This document shows, one piece after another, positions 21,246 to 31,919 of a stretch of 64,000 bases of DNA (position 1 is its first letter; each line of letters starts with the position of its first letter). Made by a program: the position numbers and the translations under genes. Source of the stretch: Argyresthia goedartella (lineage: Eukaryota > Arthropoda > Insecta > Lepidoptera > Argyresthiidae); the NCBI GenBank assembly GCA_949825045.1, contig OX463815.1, positions 35,641,356-35,705,355 of the forward strand, read 5' to 3'. The notes beneath the pieces were generated by a model that was not told the origin of the DNA, did no database searches, and was given only the letters and a program-made list of their open reading frames with translations.

Positions 21246-23479
21246 TGTACCGGCACCAGGCTAAGGTCGGAGCCGCCGCTATCAGTAGCTATGATCGTCT
21301 ATTCTATCTATCCCAAAATGAGAGGACCCGATTCGGCTGTAAGTTTTGTAAGTAAGAATGATAAGTCTGAATTTCTCGTTCGTCGAGAAATCCGTTAGGC
21401 GTACAATAGTCGAACGAAGTTTGGTTCAGGAAGTTACAGTTTCAAGTTAGACAGAGAAAGCATATATGTCCGCGAGCCGGTAATTCACATCAGTCAGCGG
21501 TGTATTGCGCCAGAACGATCGTTGTTATATTTTATGTGATGGCACCATCTGGTTTTTGTACATATGAGCGCATTGGAACATCTTTTGTTTTAGTTTTAGT
21601 TTTAGTGGTCGACCACAGTTTATATTATTTGTTTGTGATATCGTATAGATATCCGTCGTAGTTTTACGACGTGAGTACTCAATGATATTTCATGTGCTCG
21701 CTAGTAGCGGCTTGTGGTGGTTCCAATTATATATTTGGTTCACGGCAATAACGATCCGAAAAGACCGGTTTACACAATTGCGATTTGAGTTCCGAAATGG
21801 GTTCTAAACTAGCGGTTACCTGAAAAGGTCCGTAACGTTTTGAAACCTTCAACTCTGCGCAATTTGAGCTGGATGTTATCGAAACGCAAGCATTATTGTT
21901 TTAGGAGATCTAATCCACACCATAGCGAAGTGCATAGTTCGAAAAATACCGAACTATGAATTCCACTAGCCGCAGCACGTCCTGGGCTGAGCCTAATCAT
22001 ATATACCGACTCAGCTTACACATTAGATCTCCTGCGAATTTACATTTAATTTAAAAATGCAACTTGAATCCAATCTGACCCAAGGCAATGCAAAACACCT
22101 ACCCGGACCTAAACAATGAACTTTAGACTGTAAATTGATCTCTTCGCGCGTCCCCGACAACACTCAAATGTCAAAATATCAACAGGATATGTTATCTGTG
22201 TGTAACACCGGTTTAACTTTGTTCTGAATTTGTTATTTCCATCCGCGGAACCTCATCGATCAAACAGTCTCCCTATGCCCTGACAACCTAGGTTTAGCCG
22301 CAACTAAACTCCTGTCTAGCCTAGTCTAAAACCCTAGTGTTATACCACGTCCATTATCGACACTACTCGAAAATGGTTGAGTTTGATTTGAATGTGCTTG
22401 AATGTTTAACGACTGTGTGTGTGGGAATTACAAAACTCGCTACTCGAAGGAATGAGGAGAGGATTAGCCCGCGAATATCCTAAGAGCCAATCCAGGAACC
22501 CTATGGTGAAGGAAAAAGGAATTTAGGGTCGCTCCAAGCCCAGACTCAGACTCAGATAAATTGACTTAAAAGTTCTTTTCTAACAACCCAAGGATAGTTT
22601 TGGAATTTGGGGTAGGTTGATATAAAGGTAGGAACCGAGGTATATCTCGGCGCTTCAGACACTCACGAAAACCCACTGAAACTCCGCAATCACAAATTCG
22701 TATAGTTCTGACGCGTAACACGGCAGACAAAACTGTTTTGAACTCGTGAAAGACGACTGTCACAGTAGCTAGACGCTGAGACTGAATGCCCTCCCCTCTC
22801 TTGCTCTCGTATTTATAGACCTCACATGTCTGAAAAAAAATGGCGTCCTTTGCGAAACGCTCTGCCCAAGCGAAGCTTCTTATCACTAACTACACAGGGT
22901 CTAATTTCAACCATGCCATGCAGATCCGCCGTTCTACAAATTGTGTGTACGCATATTCACTATGATCAACCGTAGGTGATCACTCAAATCATTTGGTACT
23001 GCCGATACACAGAATCTGTTGATCGCTGACCAATAAAAGCTTGTTGCGATTAATTAAGCATTACCCGACCGCTAGACGCGCGTAGCAAGACCACTAGATT
23101 GCTATCCAAACTAGCGGTGTCAGACTCTCCATATCATACCTCAATCGCAATTGTGTATTTGCAATCAACATAATAGCTTTCTCCGTATCGTTCCATAATA
23201 ACCTTTCATTATTTAGTTATTCATAATTTTATTCAACGCGCAGCCAAATCGGCTCTGATCTCTACACATCTCGCAGGAATGCGACAAAAAAACTTGACCT
23301 GAACTGAAATTCCACGAATGAACCCACGCGTCTTTTTTTTGCGAACTTTGCCAGTAAGTACGCAAAACCCCCAAACGTTATCTGAACCGATTCTCGTATT
23401 CAAAACAGCGCGGCGTTGGGCTAGCTCTCTACCACGCAGAATGAAGTATCAAATGTACCGAACCTCGTGTACCATTACA
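21246..23479 (-). mobile_element. Solo LTR of the Ty3/Gypsy family at 28410-37968
   Basis: 2,234 bp, beginning TGTACCGGCACC and ending GTACCATTACA. It is the reverse complement of the LTRs at 28410-30645 and 35744-37968 along its full length, with scattered substitutions. It interrupts LINE ORF2 cleanly. The codon run before 21245 continues at 23480-23483 onward with one CATG removed. It carries no internal sequence, so it most likely arose by LTR-LTR recombination. The LTR TATA motif reads as ATTTATA at 22811-22817. Confidence 0.93.
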
Positions 23480-23849
23480 CATGCTGGCCCGCAGGTTTGC
23501 AAGGTGCACTAAAGAAGTGAAACTTACACTGTTTAGAGCCTGCTGTCAAACCTTCTACACCTGCAGTCTGTGGATTCGCTATACGCAGAGGGCCTACAGC
23601 TCCCTGCGTGTCCAATACAATAACGCGCTGAGGATTGTGTTGGGGCTGCCGCGATACTGTAGCGCGTCGACGATGTTTGCGGAAGCAAGAATAAACGATT
23701 TTTTCGCCATACTGCGTAACAGAGTAGCGTCCATGTGGAGTCGGACTCGCGGCAGCTCGAACTTGATCCTCAGAACGCTGGCTGATAGGGTCGACAGCCC
23801 TATGATGAAGCACTGGGTGGATGTGCACTTAAACAGGAATAAGAAGTAA
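23480..23849 (+). pseudogene. LINE ORF2, C-terminal part beyond the solo LTR
   Basis: It resumes with MLARRFARCTKEVKLTLFRA and continues through CSLWIRYTQRAYSSLRVQYN and LRIVLGLPRY, a thumb/C-terminal region typical of LINE ORF2 proteins, to a stop at 23847-23849. The first codon overlaps the duplicated CATG. The roughly 200-bp 3' UTR that follows ends in an A/T-rich tail. Confidence 0.88.
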
Positions 23850-24055
23850 GTGAATGTGTTGTGTGATGGATGTGTAATAGACATAATTATGACAGAATGA
23901 CGAATGAGTGTGTGGACTTAACTTACATACTTAGATCTTGTTTTCTGTGTTACCAATTAATTTATTTTTTGTTTTGTGTCATTATTTCAATTTATTTTTC
24001 ATTTTACCGTGTTTAATTATGGATGTATATCTGAAATAAATAAATATTATTATAA

Positions 24056-25070
24056 CTGTGTATGTGCCACCCCGTATGGGATAAGGCGTGACGCTGCGCT
24101 TATTTAAAAATGATTAATTAGTCAAGAATCTACGCGGTGAGCGAGCGCCCTTCTTGTCATCTTGGATTTAATTTATCCGGCCCTTTCGACTTAGCAATCA
24201 CATGCTCCTTTCAAACAGTTAATACGATTATACTCTTATTACGCTACAAGTACAAAGATACTGCTCGTATAATTACGTATATGCATGCAAATCGTATATA
24301 TAAACATTATTCGCCTCTAAAAATCTACATTGCCTTCTAAATTATCTTAGGCACTAGTTATCTTCTATGTAAGCCACTCTAAATACAAGTCAGTATTATG
24401 GTTATTTTTAAGCATCTTAATGTGTGATATGCATTCAAGTTGTAAACTGCTAAAATATACGACATCAAATAAGATATTCTATTAGCTTCAATTTTTTTAA
24501 CTCAGTACATTTAAAATGTAACTCATCCCACATTAAGTGATCGTCAAAGTTTTGCTGAAATTGACATCAAATAGTAAATTATGGCATTTAATATTACCTA
24601 GAAACTATTGAGGGGAGATAAAATAAAATACTTTATTTTTATTAATTTGTGTATTGAAATACCATCATATCACTCAACTCAACTAGGCATCCACAAAAAA
24701 AAACATAACACAATTTTTTTTTCTTCATACTCGATTCGCTCTGCTCCGCTACGCTACGCTCCGGTTTTGCTTCTTCTAAAAGTTCTAACATAACCTAATT
24801 AAAATTTAGCAACATTAACCTGATCTAGCCAAAGAGTATGTTTACATACTTTTTGGCATACTTTATTTCAATAAAAGATGAAACAATTGTAATACGAACG
24901 CACGAACGACAATAAACAAATAAGTACACGTGACTAACTCGTCGACGGTACATGCATCGAATAGCGCTCTCTGATTGGTGCAAATGGCCGGTCGCTGTCG
25001 CTTCGCGCACTCGTGCGAAATCTTTCAGTGGCTATTCTCACGATAAAAGAATATGATGTGTTATTTTATT
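24056..25070. other. Unassigned AT-rich stretch
   Basis: No supported gene. Contains the low-complexity block CTCCGCTACGCTACGCTCCG near 24748. The short open frames carry no motif. Confidence 0.35.
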
Positions 25071-25523
25071 TTATCTACACACGTATCATAAACCCTCTTT
25101 ACTGCGTACAAAAACCGCACGTTACGATCAGCATAATGTTAAACTACTTGGTTAAAAGTCATTTATTATCTGAAAAATTACACATAATGCTCATAATGTG
25201 TAACATTTCTACATACATTAAAATTTCGAACGCCGACGCCCGCCTGCGTGCCGCCCCTACTTTGTTTGTGAAGTTGGTACTACTGAACAAGCTAAACAAG
25301 TGCAAAGGAATTATCAATGCCACCATGCCGGTCAAACATGCGGTTCCTGAACATATTAAAGAGAGCTTATGATATGTGTGTAGATAAACTAGTGTATGTA
25401 ACTGTACATAATTGGGCATTAAAACTCTCGAGTGATATTATTATGAAACTCGCCTTTGGCTCGTATATATACTCTCGAGTATTAATGCCCTCCATTATGT
25501 AGCAGTCACATAAACTACTATTA
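25071..25523 (-). repeat. Hairpin-rich dispersed repeat, copy a (inverted)
   Basis: The reverse complement of this segment matches 43932-44340, 53826-54368 and 55818-56226. Shared blocks include TAGTAGTTTATGTGACTGC, ATAATGGAGGGCATTAA, CAGGAACCGCATGTTTGACC and GATCGTAACGTGCGGTTTTT. It holds inverted repeats built on GCATTAA..CTCTCGAGT. Translations across it are similar between copies only because the DNA is. Element class unknown; non-autonomous. Confidence 0.75.
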
Positions 25524-26009
25524 CAAGCTAAGTTACAATTAATGATACTTGAATTATATATTTTTTTGAGTACCTTGTGTTGAAACTCTAAAATGTAAAA
25601 TGGTGTTAAGAAGTAAATTAATTCAATGCAATTCATGGATGAATTAGTAAATGAGTTGCATTGTATAAATAAGAAGGACAAGTAACAGTAATTGTTAAAA
25701 AATAAAGAAATCATAGTGAATTTCATCCAGAAAATAATCAAATCAACAATTGTTGTGTCGAGCGAGAGGTAGCATTTTCTAGTAGTCTGAGATTCTCACG
25801 TCACTAAGGTTGCAATAACATTTATTTCACACAGACTAAGAGAGAGTTTCTTCAGCTACTCAGAAGTAAGTCTTACAGTTCTAAGTTCTACCATTCAAAC
25901 AGAATCACTTGATAATTCTGTGAGTGCCGCAAATTGAAATGACGTGGTCGTTGGCGGTTTTCGCGGCGCGAGTCTGTGTTGAGGAGAGACTAATCCACTT
26001 CAATTCAAA
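25524..26009. other. Unassigned AT-rich stretch
   Basis: Nothing recognisable. Confidence 0.3.
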
Positions 26010-26293
26010 GCTCGGTGGTCTAATGGGTTTCACGGTTTCTTCTCACACAGGCGATGTAGGTTCGAATCCTTACCATGTACCAATGAGATAATTTATTTAT
26101 CACAAGTACATTATCGGACATTTATTGTTTCGGATGACACGTTAAACTGTCCCGGTCCCTGTGTCCGGTCCAGGCTACTACCGCTATGTGCTAGTGGTCC
26201 TTAAACCCCTCCACGAACCCGCACTCGAGGTAAAATATGTCTTAATAGTACTCGTATCCAGGTAAAAGCCCGTGCCCCTCAGTGGGGACATTT
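26010..26293 (+). mobile_element. tRNA-derived SINE
   Basis: The head has a Pol III A box-like TGGTCTAATGGG (26016-26027) and a perfect B box GGTTCGAATCC (26059-26069). The body includes GGATGACACGTTAAACTGTC, a motif shared by many insect SINEs, and closes with GCCCCTCAGTGGGGACA. The anticodon arm is disrupted, so it is not a functional tRNA gene. Confidence 0.75.
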
Positions 26294-27200
26294 ACATTTA
26301 TATTACAATTATTAATTACTTTTCAGAAATGGATTTATAATAATACCTCTTATTATTTTCTTAGTGTACGTATACAATTGGTAACAAATACCTATAGTGC
26401 TACTAAAGTTGTATTTTTGATCTCTTGATATCTTTGTTACTGTGCAGCGATTACATACAGCCTCAACAATGCACTACTCGAAACTTGCGTTAAATTTATT
26501 TGCCTCAACTCTTATTGCGCTACCTATGCAGTGTATCGATTTGCGATCACCAAACGTGCCCTCTCACCAATGGAGTCATTACGCGGTAATGAAACCCTTC
26601 CACAAAATTTCTTCGGGCTCCAGGAAATTGTTGTTTGGCGGCCACGTTTATTTTTCGTGTTATCACAATATACCGGCTTACGGGTTCTCAACCCTTTGAA
26701 CGTGGTTTAGGGTTGAAATTGCAGCATTTTTGATCGGTATAATTGGTTTTTGGTCTACACGGGGAACAGCTGGACTCAAATAGTTTATAATATTCATCTT
26801 ATTATCTCTATCGGTCTATTTACAATAAATAACGTAAATAAAATAACTATTAAACCCGACGGCGATTTCGATGCGATTTTATCAAATCTTAATCATTACG
26901 GTAAGGGTGTTAAAACATCTTCCGGCATTTCCAAATGTTTTGTTAAAGAAATGTTTCTGTTATCCCTAATAAGAAATATCACCGAATCGCGAAAAGTTTA
27001 TTTCTGAGATTCCGTATTAAAATCTAGTTTATCAATAATTATCACCTAGAAAATAATTTCTGAAATGGTAGTCAAAACGTAACTATATTATATATAACGT
27101 TCGGTATCACACCCTTACACATTTTGTTTACTCCTTTCCCGTCCACCATGCACGGATTTGTATAGGTGTCTACAAAGATAAATATTTGTTTACTTAAGGA
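26294..27200. other. Unassigned AT-rich stretch
   Basis: Two short open frames (26442-26699 and 26750-27007) carry no motif I recognise. No gene is supported. Confidence 0.3.
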
Positions 27201-27568
27201 CAAATAAGCTTTGCTTTGATGTGAATGTAGAGAGGTCATCTGGATCTCTCATCCCAATGGGTGTCACTCAAGGTTCAATATTGGGCCCGTTTTTGTTTTT
27301 GGTGTATATTAACGGTCTTGCCTTCATTGTAAAAAACTTATGTGATATTGTTTTGTTTGCATGTGATGAAACTTCACATATTTTTAAAATTGACAGAACC
27401 CAGAACAATTTTGACGAAATTAACAAAGAAATCACGCTAGTTCTTAAGTGGTTTACTACCAATAATTTAGTGTTAAACTTAAAAAAAAAACAAATGTGTA
27501 AAATTCTCGCTAACCAATGTCAGAAGGTATCCCACTTTAAGTATTTTAATGAATGTATGGAAACATGA
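27201..27568 (+). pseudogene. Non-LTR retrotransposon RT fragment (motifs B-D)
   Basis: Shows GVTQGSILGPFLFLVYINGL (motif B) and VLFACDETSH, where the catalytic YADD/FADD reads FACD, then LKWFTTNNLVLNLKK. This is the RT palm C-terminal half of a Jockey/CR1-like LINE. The loss of the first catalytic Asp means it is dead. The RT fragment at 103-441 carries the preceding motif A and could be from a related family. Confidence 0.82.
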
Positions 27569-27589
27569 TGATGGTCTCAGATGCGCATT

Positions 27590-28409
27590 GGGTACATGAG
27601 TTAATAGAAGTTTTGAGTCATAGACAAACTCATCAAAGTCTTTAACTTTAGACGGCGATTCTTTTGGAACTTATACCAATGAAGTGCCTTTTTTGTGAAG
27701 AGTTCAAAGGCTTGGTATAACAGTTTTTCCTTTGGGATTTGCCTAGAGTTGCTAGATACAAAAAAAAACATTAGAAAGGATTTTGGGCAAGTAGTGCCTT
27801 TTAAGACATCCTTTTAAGATCGGTTATTAGGTTATAGGTTATTGTGCGTGGGATCTGAATGACTGCAGGAGGAGTAGATGTATACTTTGCCCACTCTATT
27901 AATGGTTTTTTGACTTGCAATAAAAAATATTGCTTATTATGTACGCAATAAGGAAACGTCAAACAATCATTAATAGAGTGGACAAAGTATAGTGATAGGT
28001 GTTGGATGCGGGTTAACGACAGATCTGTTGACAGGAATAGTGTTTTGAGTGGCTTGAGTGTTTTGATTGGAGGGAGACGACTCAGCTAGTACGAACAGGA
28101 CGTATGCATATCTTTTGTCAAGACAGGAGAGTTTCAATTGTATTGTGAGCAGCCGCTGCTCGAGTGCGGGCTCTGAGTTTTTATCGATTTGTTCTAGCCG
28201 ATAATGGAGGTGACTCTTTTTTTAGAAAGTAGGGAAGAAAATGTATGTTCAAGTTGACAGATGTTTTCTTCTAAGTAAGACAAGGTAGCTTCAGCCTGTT
28301 TCACACATTCATCAGGAGGAAGGACTGAAGTTACATTTTCAGAAGCAGGATTGTCTCTTATAAAGGGTTCAATTTGCTTTTTGAAGTTAAAGAGGGAATC
28401 GGCAGGGGC
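27590..28409 (-). pseudogene. Retrotransposon gag-like ORF, broken by frameshifts, a MITE and the Gypsy element
   Basis: On the minus strand the open frame at 28194-28409 reads PADSLFNFKKQIEPFIRDNP and ECVKQAEATLSYLEENICQL, probably coiled coil. After an A7 run near 28220 the coding look continues in another frame (LEQIDKNSEPALEQRLL), then a Pro/Thr-rich linker. The linker runs in frame across the MITE site to a PPAVIQIPR stretch. Further on, near 27680-27750, LLYQAFELFTKKALHWYK resembles the capsid motif ALxWY of insect LTR-element gags. The 5' end lies beyond the Gypsy insertion at 37969-37990. The family is uncertain (Ty3/Gypsy or BEL). A gag-derived host gene is possible but unproven. Confidence 0.6.
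27883..27989. mobile_element. 107-bp MITE with TA target duplication
   Basis: The terminal inverted repeats TACTTTGCCCACTCTATTAATG and, at the right end, CATTAATAGAGTGGACAAAGTA match at all but one position. TA at 27881-27882 and 27990-27991 fits a Tc1/mariner-type target duplication. Removing the element and one TA restores the open minus-strand frame of the gag-like ORF. Confidence 0.8.
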
Positions 28410-29073
28410 TCTAATGGTACACGAGGTTCGGTACATTTGATACTTCATTCTGCGTGGTAGAGAGCTAGCCCAACGCCGCGCTGTTTGAATACGAGAATCG
28501 GTTCAGATAACGTTTGGGGGTTTTGCGTAGCTTACTGGCAAAGTTTGCAAAAAAAAAAAGACGCGTGGGTTCATTCGTGGAATTTCAGTTCAGGTCAAGT
28601 TTTTTGTCGCATTCCTGCGAGATGTGTAGAGATCAGAGCCGATTTGGCTGCGCGTTGAATAAAATTATGAATAACTAAATAATGAAAGGTTATTATGGAA
28701 CGATACGGAGAAAGCTATTATGTTGATTGCAAATACACAGTTGCGATTGAGGTATGATATGGAGAGTCTGATACCGCTAGTTTGGATAGCAATCTAGTGG
28801 TCTTGCTACGCGCGTCTAGCGGTCGGGTAGTGCTTAATTAATCGCAACAAGCTTTTATTGGTCAGCGATCAACAGATTCTGTGTATCGGCAGTACCAAAT
28901 GATTTGAGTGATCACCTACGGTTGATCATAGTGAATATGCGTACACACAATTTGTAGAACGGCGGATCTGCATGGCATGGTTGAAATTAGACCCTGTGTA
29001 GTTAGTGATAAGAAGCTTCGCTTGGGCAGAGCGTTTCGCAAAGGACGCCATTTTTTTTCAGACATGTGAGGTC

Positions 29074-29111
29074 TATAAATACGAGAGCAAGAGAGGGGAG
29101 GGCATTCAGTC
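29074..29111 (+). promoter_or_regulatory. LTR core promoter: TATA box and initiator
   Basis: TATAAATA begins at 29074 and TTCAGTC, matching the arthropod initiator TCAGT, follows about 33 bp later with its A at 29108. An AGTCGT resembling a DPE begins at +26, two bases off the usual register. The same promoter occurs in the 3' LTR (TATA at 36407). The transcription start is inferred. Confidence 0.6.
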
Positions 29112-29857
29112 TCAGCGTCTAGCTACTGTGACAGTCGTCTTTCACGAGTTCTAAACAGTTTTGTCTGCCGTGTTACGCGTCAGAACTATACGAATTTGTG
29201 ATTGCGGAGTTTCAGTGGGTTTTCGTGAGTGTCTGAAGCGCCGAGATATACCTCGGTTCCTACCTTTATATCAACCTACCCCAAATTCCAAAACTATCCT
29301 TGGGTCGTTAGAAAAGAACTTTTAAGTCAATTTATCTGAGTCTGAGTCTGGGCTTGGAGCGACCCTAAATTCCTTTTTCCTTCACCATAGGGTTCCTGGA
29401 TTGGCTCTTAGGATATTCGCGGGCTAATCCTCTCCTCATTCCCATCGAGTAGCGAGCTTTGAAATTCCCACACACACAGTCGTTAAACATTCAAGCACAT
29501 TCAAATCAAACTCAACCATTTTCGAGTGGTGTCGATAATGGACGTGGTATAACACTAGGTTTTTAGACTAGGCTAGACAGGAGTTTAGTTGCGGCTAAAC
29601 CTAGGTTGGCAGGGCATAGGGAGACTGTTTGATCGATGAGGTTCCGCGGATGGAAATAACAAATTCAGAACAAAGTTAAACCGGTGTCAACACAGATAAC
29701 ATATCCTGTTGATATTTTGACATTTGAGTGTTGTCGGGGACGCGCGAAGAGATCAATTTACAGTCTAAAGTTCATTGTTTAGGTCCGGGTAGGTGTTTTG
29801 CATTGCCTTGAGTCAGGTTGGATTCAAGTTGCATTTTTAAATTAAATGTAAATTCGC

Positions 29858-29988
29858 AGGAGATCTAATGTGTAAGCTGAGTCGGTATATATGATTAGGC
29901 TCAGCCCAGGACGTGCTGCGGCTAGTGGAATTCATAGTTCGGTATTTATCGAACTATGCACTTCGCTATGGTGTGGATTAGATCTCCT
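29858..29988 (+). promoter_or_regulatory. Branched inverted-repeat fold in the LTR leader
   Basis: The outer 12-bp arms AGGAGATCTAAT (29858-29869) and ATTAGATCTCCT (29977-29988) enclose two hairpins. The first is GCTGAG/CTCAGC (29876-29881, 29900-29905). The second is CATAGTTCG/CGAACTATG (29933-29941, 29950-29958). The stems are kept in the 3' LTR (37191-37321) and the solo LTR (21903-22033), even though the second loop differs in the solo copy. It would be transcribed downstream of the proposed start. Function unknown. Confidence 0.75.
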
Positions 29989-30651
29989 AAAACAAAAATG
30001 CTTGCGTTTCGATAACATCCAGCTCAAATTGCGCAGAGTTGATGGTTTCAAAACGTTACGGACCTTTTGAGGTAACCGCTAGTTCAGAACCCATTTCGGA
30101 ACTCAAATCGCAATTGTGTAAACCGGTCTTTTCGGATCGTTATTGCCGTGAACCAAATATATAATTGGAACCACCACAAGCCGCTACTAGCGAGCACATG
30201 AAATATCATTGAGTACTCACGTCGTAAAACTACGACGGATATCTATACGATATCACAAACAAATATTATAAACTGTGGTCGATCACTAAAACTAAAACTA
30301 AAACAAAAGATGTTCCAATGCGCTCATATATACAAAAACCAGATGGTGCCATCACATAAAATATAACAACGATCGTTTTGGCGCAATACACCGCTGACTG
30401 ATGCGAATTACCGGCTCGCGGACATATATGCTTTCTCTGTCTAACTAGAAACTGTAACTTCCTGAACCAAATTTCGTTCGACTATTGTACGCCTAACGGA
30501 TTTCTCGACGAACGAGAAATTCAGACTTATCATTCTTACTTACAAAACTTACAGCCGAATCGGGTCCTCTCATTTTGGGATAGATAGAATAGACGATCAT
30601 AGCTACTGATAGCGGCGGCTCCGACCTTGGCCTGGTGCCGGTACAGATTTC

Positions 30652-30669
30652 TGGTGCCGAGACCGAAGG
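30652..30669 (+). promoter_or_regulatory. Primer-binding site of the Gypsy element
   Basis: TGGTGCCGAGACCGAAGG begins six bases after the 5' LTR. TGG matches a tRNA CCA end. The tRNA was not identified. Confidence 0.7.
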
Positions 30670-30839
30670 ATATCCTAGATAGTCTGATACCTAGATATTC
30701 TAAAAGAATCAAGGTCTAACGCGTTACTTTTAAAAATAACACAACGTAGAAACGATTTTAAACAGTTCAGTTTGTAAATAAGAAATAAGCAAAAAAGGGG
30801 CATTGTTTTTAGACGAGCTACGGCGGTTTAGTGTTCAGG

Positions 30840-31895
30840 ATGGCCGACCGGCGTAGAAAAAACGATAGTCGGGTAGCACAAAATTCACTTTCACACACAA
30901 GTGAAATGGCGTCAGGGCAGGTGACGCAATTGTTATCTGAAATAGTGAATAAATTAGACAGTTTGGAAAGGGGTTCCAGCGCGAGCAATGCTAGTAGGAC
31001 TTCGGACAGACAGACTGACAGACAGGAACTAGAGACGTTTGAACAATCGGTAGAAAAACGTCAATCATGCATTGTGAAAATGACACAGAAGTTGCCGACA
31101 TTCGATGGGCGGAATTCGGAAAATCCGATGATTTTCTTAAGAGATTTAAAGGCTTATATTAAAGTCTCGGGAGATAGTTCTAGGGCTTTGATATGGGCAA
31201 CGGATAGTTTGGTAGGAATTGCAAAAGTTCGAATGAGCATATACAGAGACTCATGGCGAACCTATTCGGATTTTGAAAAAGATTTCAGAGAGGTATTCTG
31301 GGGTGATAATGAACAGGAATTAATTAAACAAAGGTTCCTAACTGCGAAGTTTGATTCTAAGAAAGGACAAAGTATGGAAGAATTCTTTGCCTCTCAATTG
31401 AATAGCATATATGAGCTTACGATACCGTTTACTGATACGGAGAAAATCAACACGATTTTCAGACAGTTGCCGCGTGATATTCAGGTAGCGTTTTTTGCTA
31501 GAAAAGAGGCAATGTCTATACGTGATGCGGTCGAATTCCTTCGGCATTTAGAACGGAATGTCGATGGGGGATTAAGTGCGATACATGGTTCGGAACCTAT
31601 GGATACGAATAATGTAAGGCGGAATAGCTACATGCGTGGGCAATATCGAGCTATGCGGGTAAATACGTTACGTTATAACGCGGTGAGTCGTAGGAATAAT
31701 TATAACGCGGGAACGAAGGGGCGAAACGAATTTGGGACGCGCGGTCGCGGTTATTTTCGCGGTAGAGGGAGACAGCCTCAGCCTAGCTTCAGGGTAATAG
31801 GGTTCCAGAGGGGCAATGATAGTTCAGGAGATACAGAGGCAGGGCAAAGCTCAAGTGACAGGAATAATGCGATAAGTCAGAATTCAAAAAACTAG
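30840..31895 (+). CDS. gag: Gypsy Gag polyprotein
   Basis: 351 residues from the ATG at 30840 (an in-frame GTG at 30831 is less likely). It forms the virus-like particle and binds element RNA. The N-terminus is basic and polar. The central region (LPTFDGRNSENPMIFLRDLK through FRQLPRDIQVAFFARKEAM) looks like a retrotransposon capsid domain. The C-terminus lacks any CCHC knuckle and instead has an Arg/Gly-rich tail (RGRGYFRGRGRQPQP), which probably does the nucleic-acid binding. The stop TAG at 31893-31895 is immediately preceded by the slippery heptamer A AAA AAC. The frame is intact. Confidence 0.92.
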   Translation: MADRRRKNDSRVAQNSLSHTSEMASGQVTQLLSEIVNKLDSLERGSSASNASRTSDRQTDRQELETFEQSVEKRQSCIVKMTQKLPTFDGRNSENPMIFLRDLKAYIKVSGDSSRALIWATDSLVGIAKVRMSIYRDSWRTYSDFEKDFREVFWGDNEQELIKQRFLTAKFDSKKGQSMEEFFASQLNSIYELTIPFTDTEKINTIFRQLPRDIQVAFFARKEAMSIRDAVEFLRHLERNVDGGLSAIHGSEPMDTNNVRRNSYMRGQYRAMRVNTLRYNAVSRRNNYNAGTKGRNEFGTRGRGYFRGRGRQPQPSFRVIGFQRGNDSSGDTEAGQSSSDRNNAISQNSKN

Positions 31896-31919
31896 TGGAC
31901 TCGCGCGGGTCGTTCGCGC
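31886..31919 (+). promoter_or_regulatory. Programmed -1 ribosomal frameshift signal
   Basis: The heptamer A AAA AAC at 31886-31892 is in the correct register (gag codons TCA AAA AAC, then TAG). A one-base backward slip continues with CTA at 31892-31894 into the pol frame. A GC-rich stem, GCGCG at 31903-31907 with CGCGC at 31915-31919 around a 7-nt loop, starts 10 nt downstream. That spacing is slightly long but plausible. Confidence 0.82.

Larger units (their letters stand above)
17450..24055 (+). mobile_element. APE-type LINE, near full length, interrupted by a solo LTR
   Basis: This two-ORF non-LTR retrotransposon carries ORF1, then ORF2 with endonuclease and RT, then a 3' UTR ending in an AAATAAATAAATATT-type tail near 24050. 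Without the 2,234-bp solo LTR at 21246-23479 (plus its 4-bp target copy) it would be about 4.4 kb. The left end is approximate, since I cannot find a target duplication. ORF1 and ORF2 each carry one visible frameshift, and the endonuclease has lost a catalytic residue. The domain style is CR1/Jockey-like, but the exact clade needs a tree. Confidence 0.88.
28410..30645 (+). repeat. Gypsy 5' LTR (2,236 bp)
   Basis: Runs from TCTAATGGTACACGAGG to CTGGTGCCGGTACA. This is far longer than the few hundred bases usual for Gypsy LTRs. It contains a TATA/Inr promoter, a branched inverted-repeat fold at 29858-29988 and small hairpins near 30223 (CGTCGTA/TACGACG) and 30500 (ATTTCTCG/CGAGAAAT). Confidence 0.95.

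Noticed and set aside
26010..26070. Functional tRNA gene
   Set aside because: A and B boxes are present but the arms do not form a complete cloverleaf and the body continues as a SINE.
26442..27007. Two short open frames between the SINE and the RT fragment
   Set aside because: No recognisable domain and no support from flanking structure; too short to call genes.
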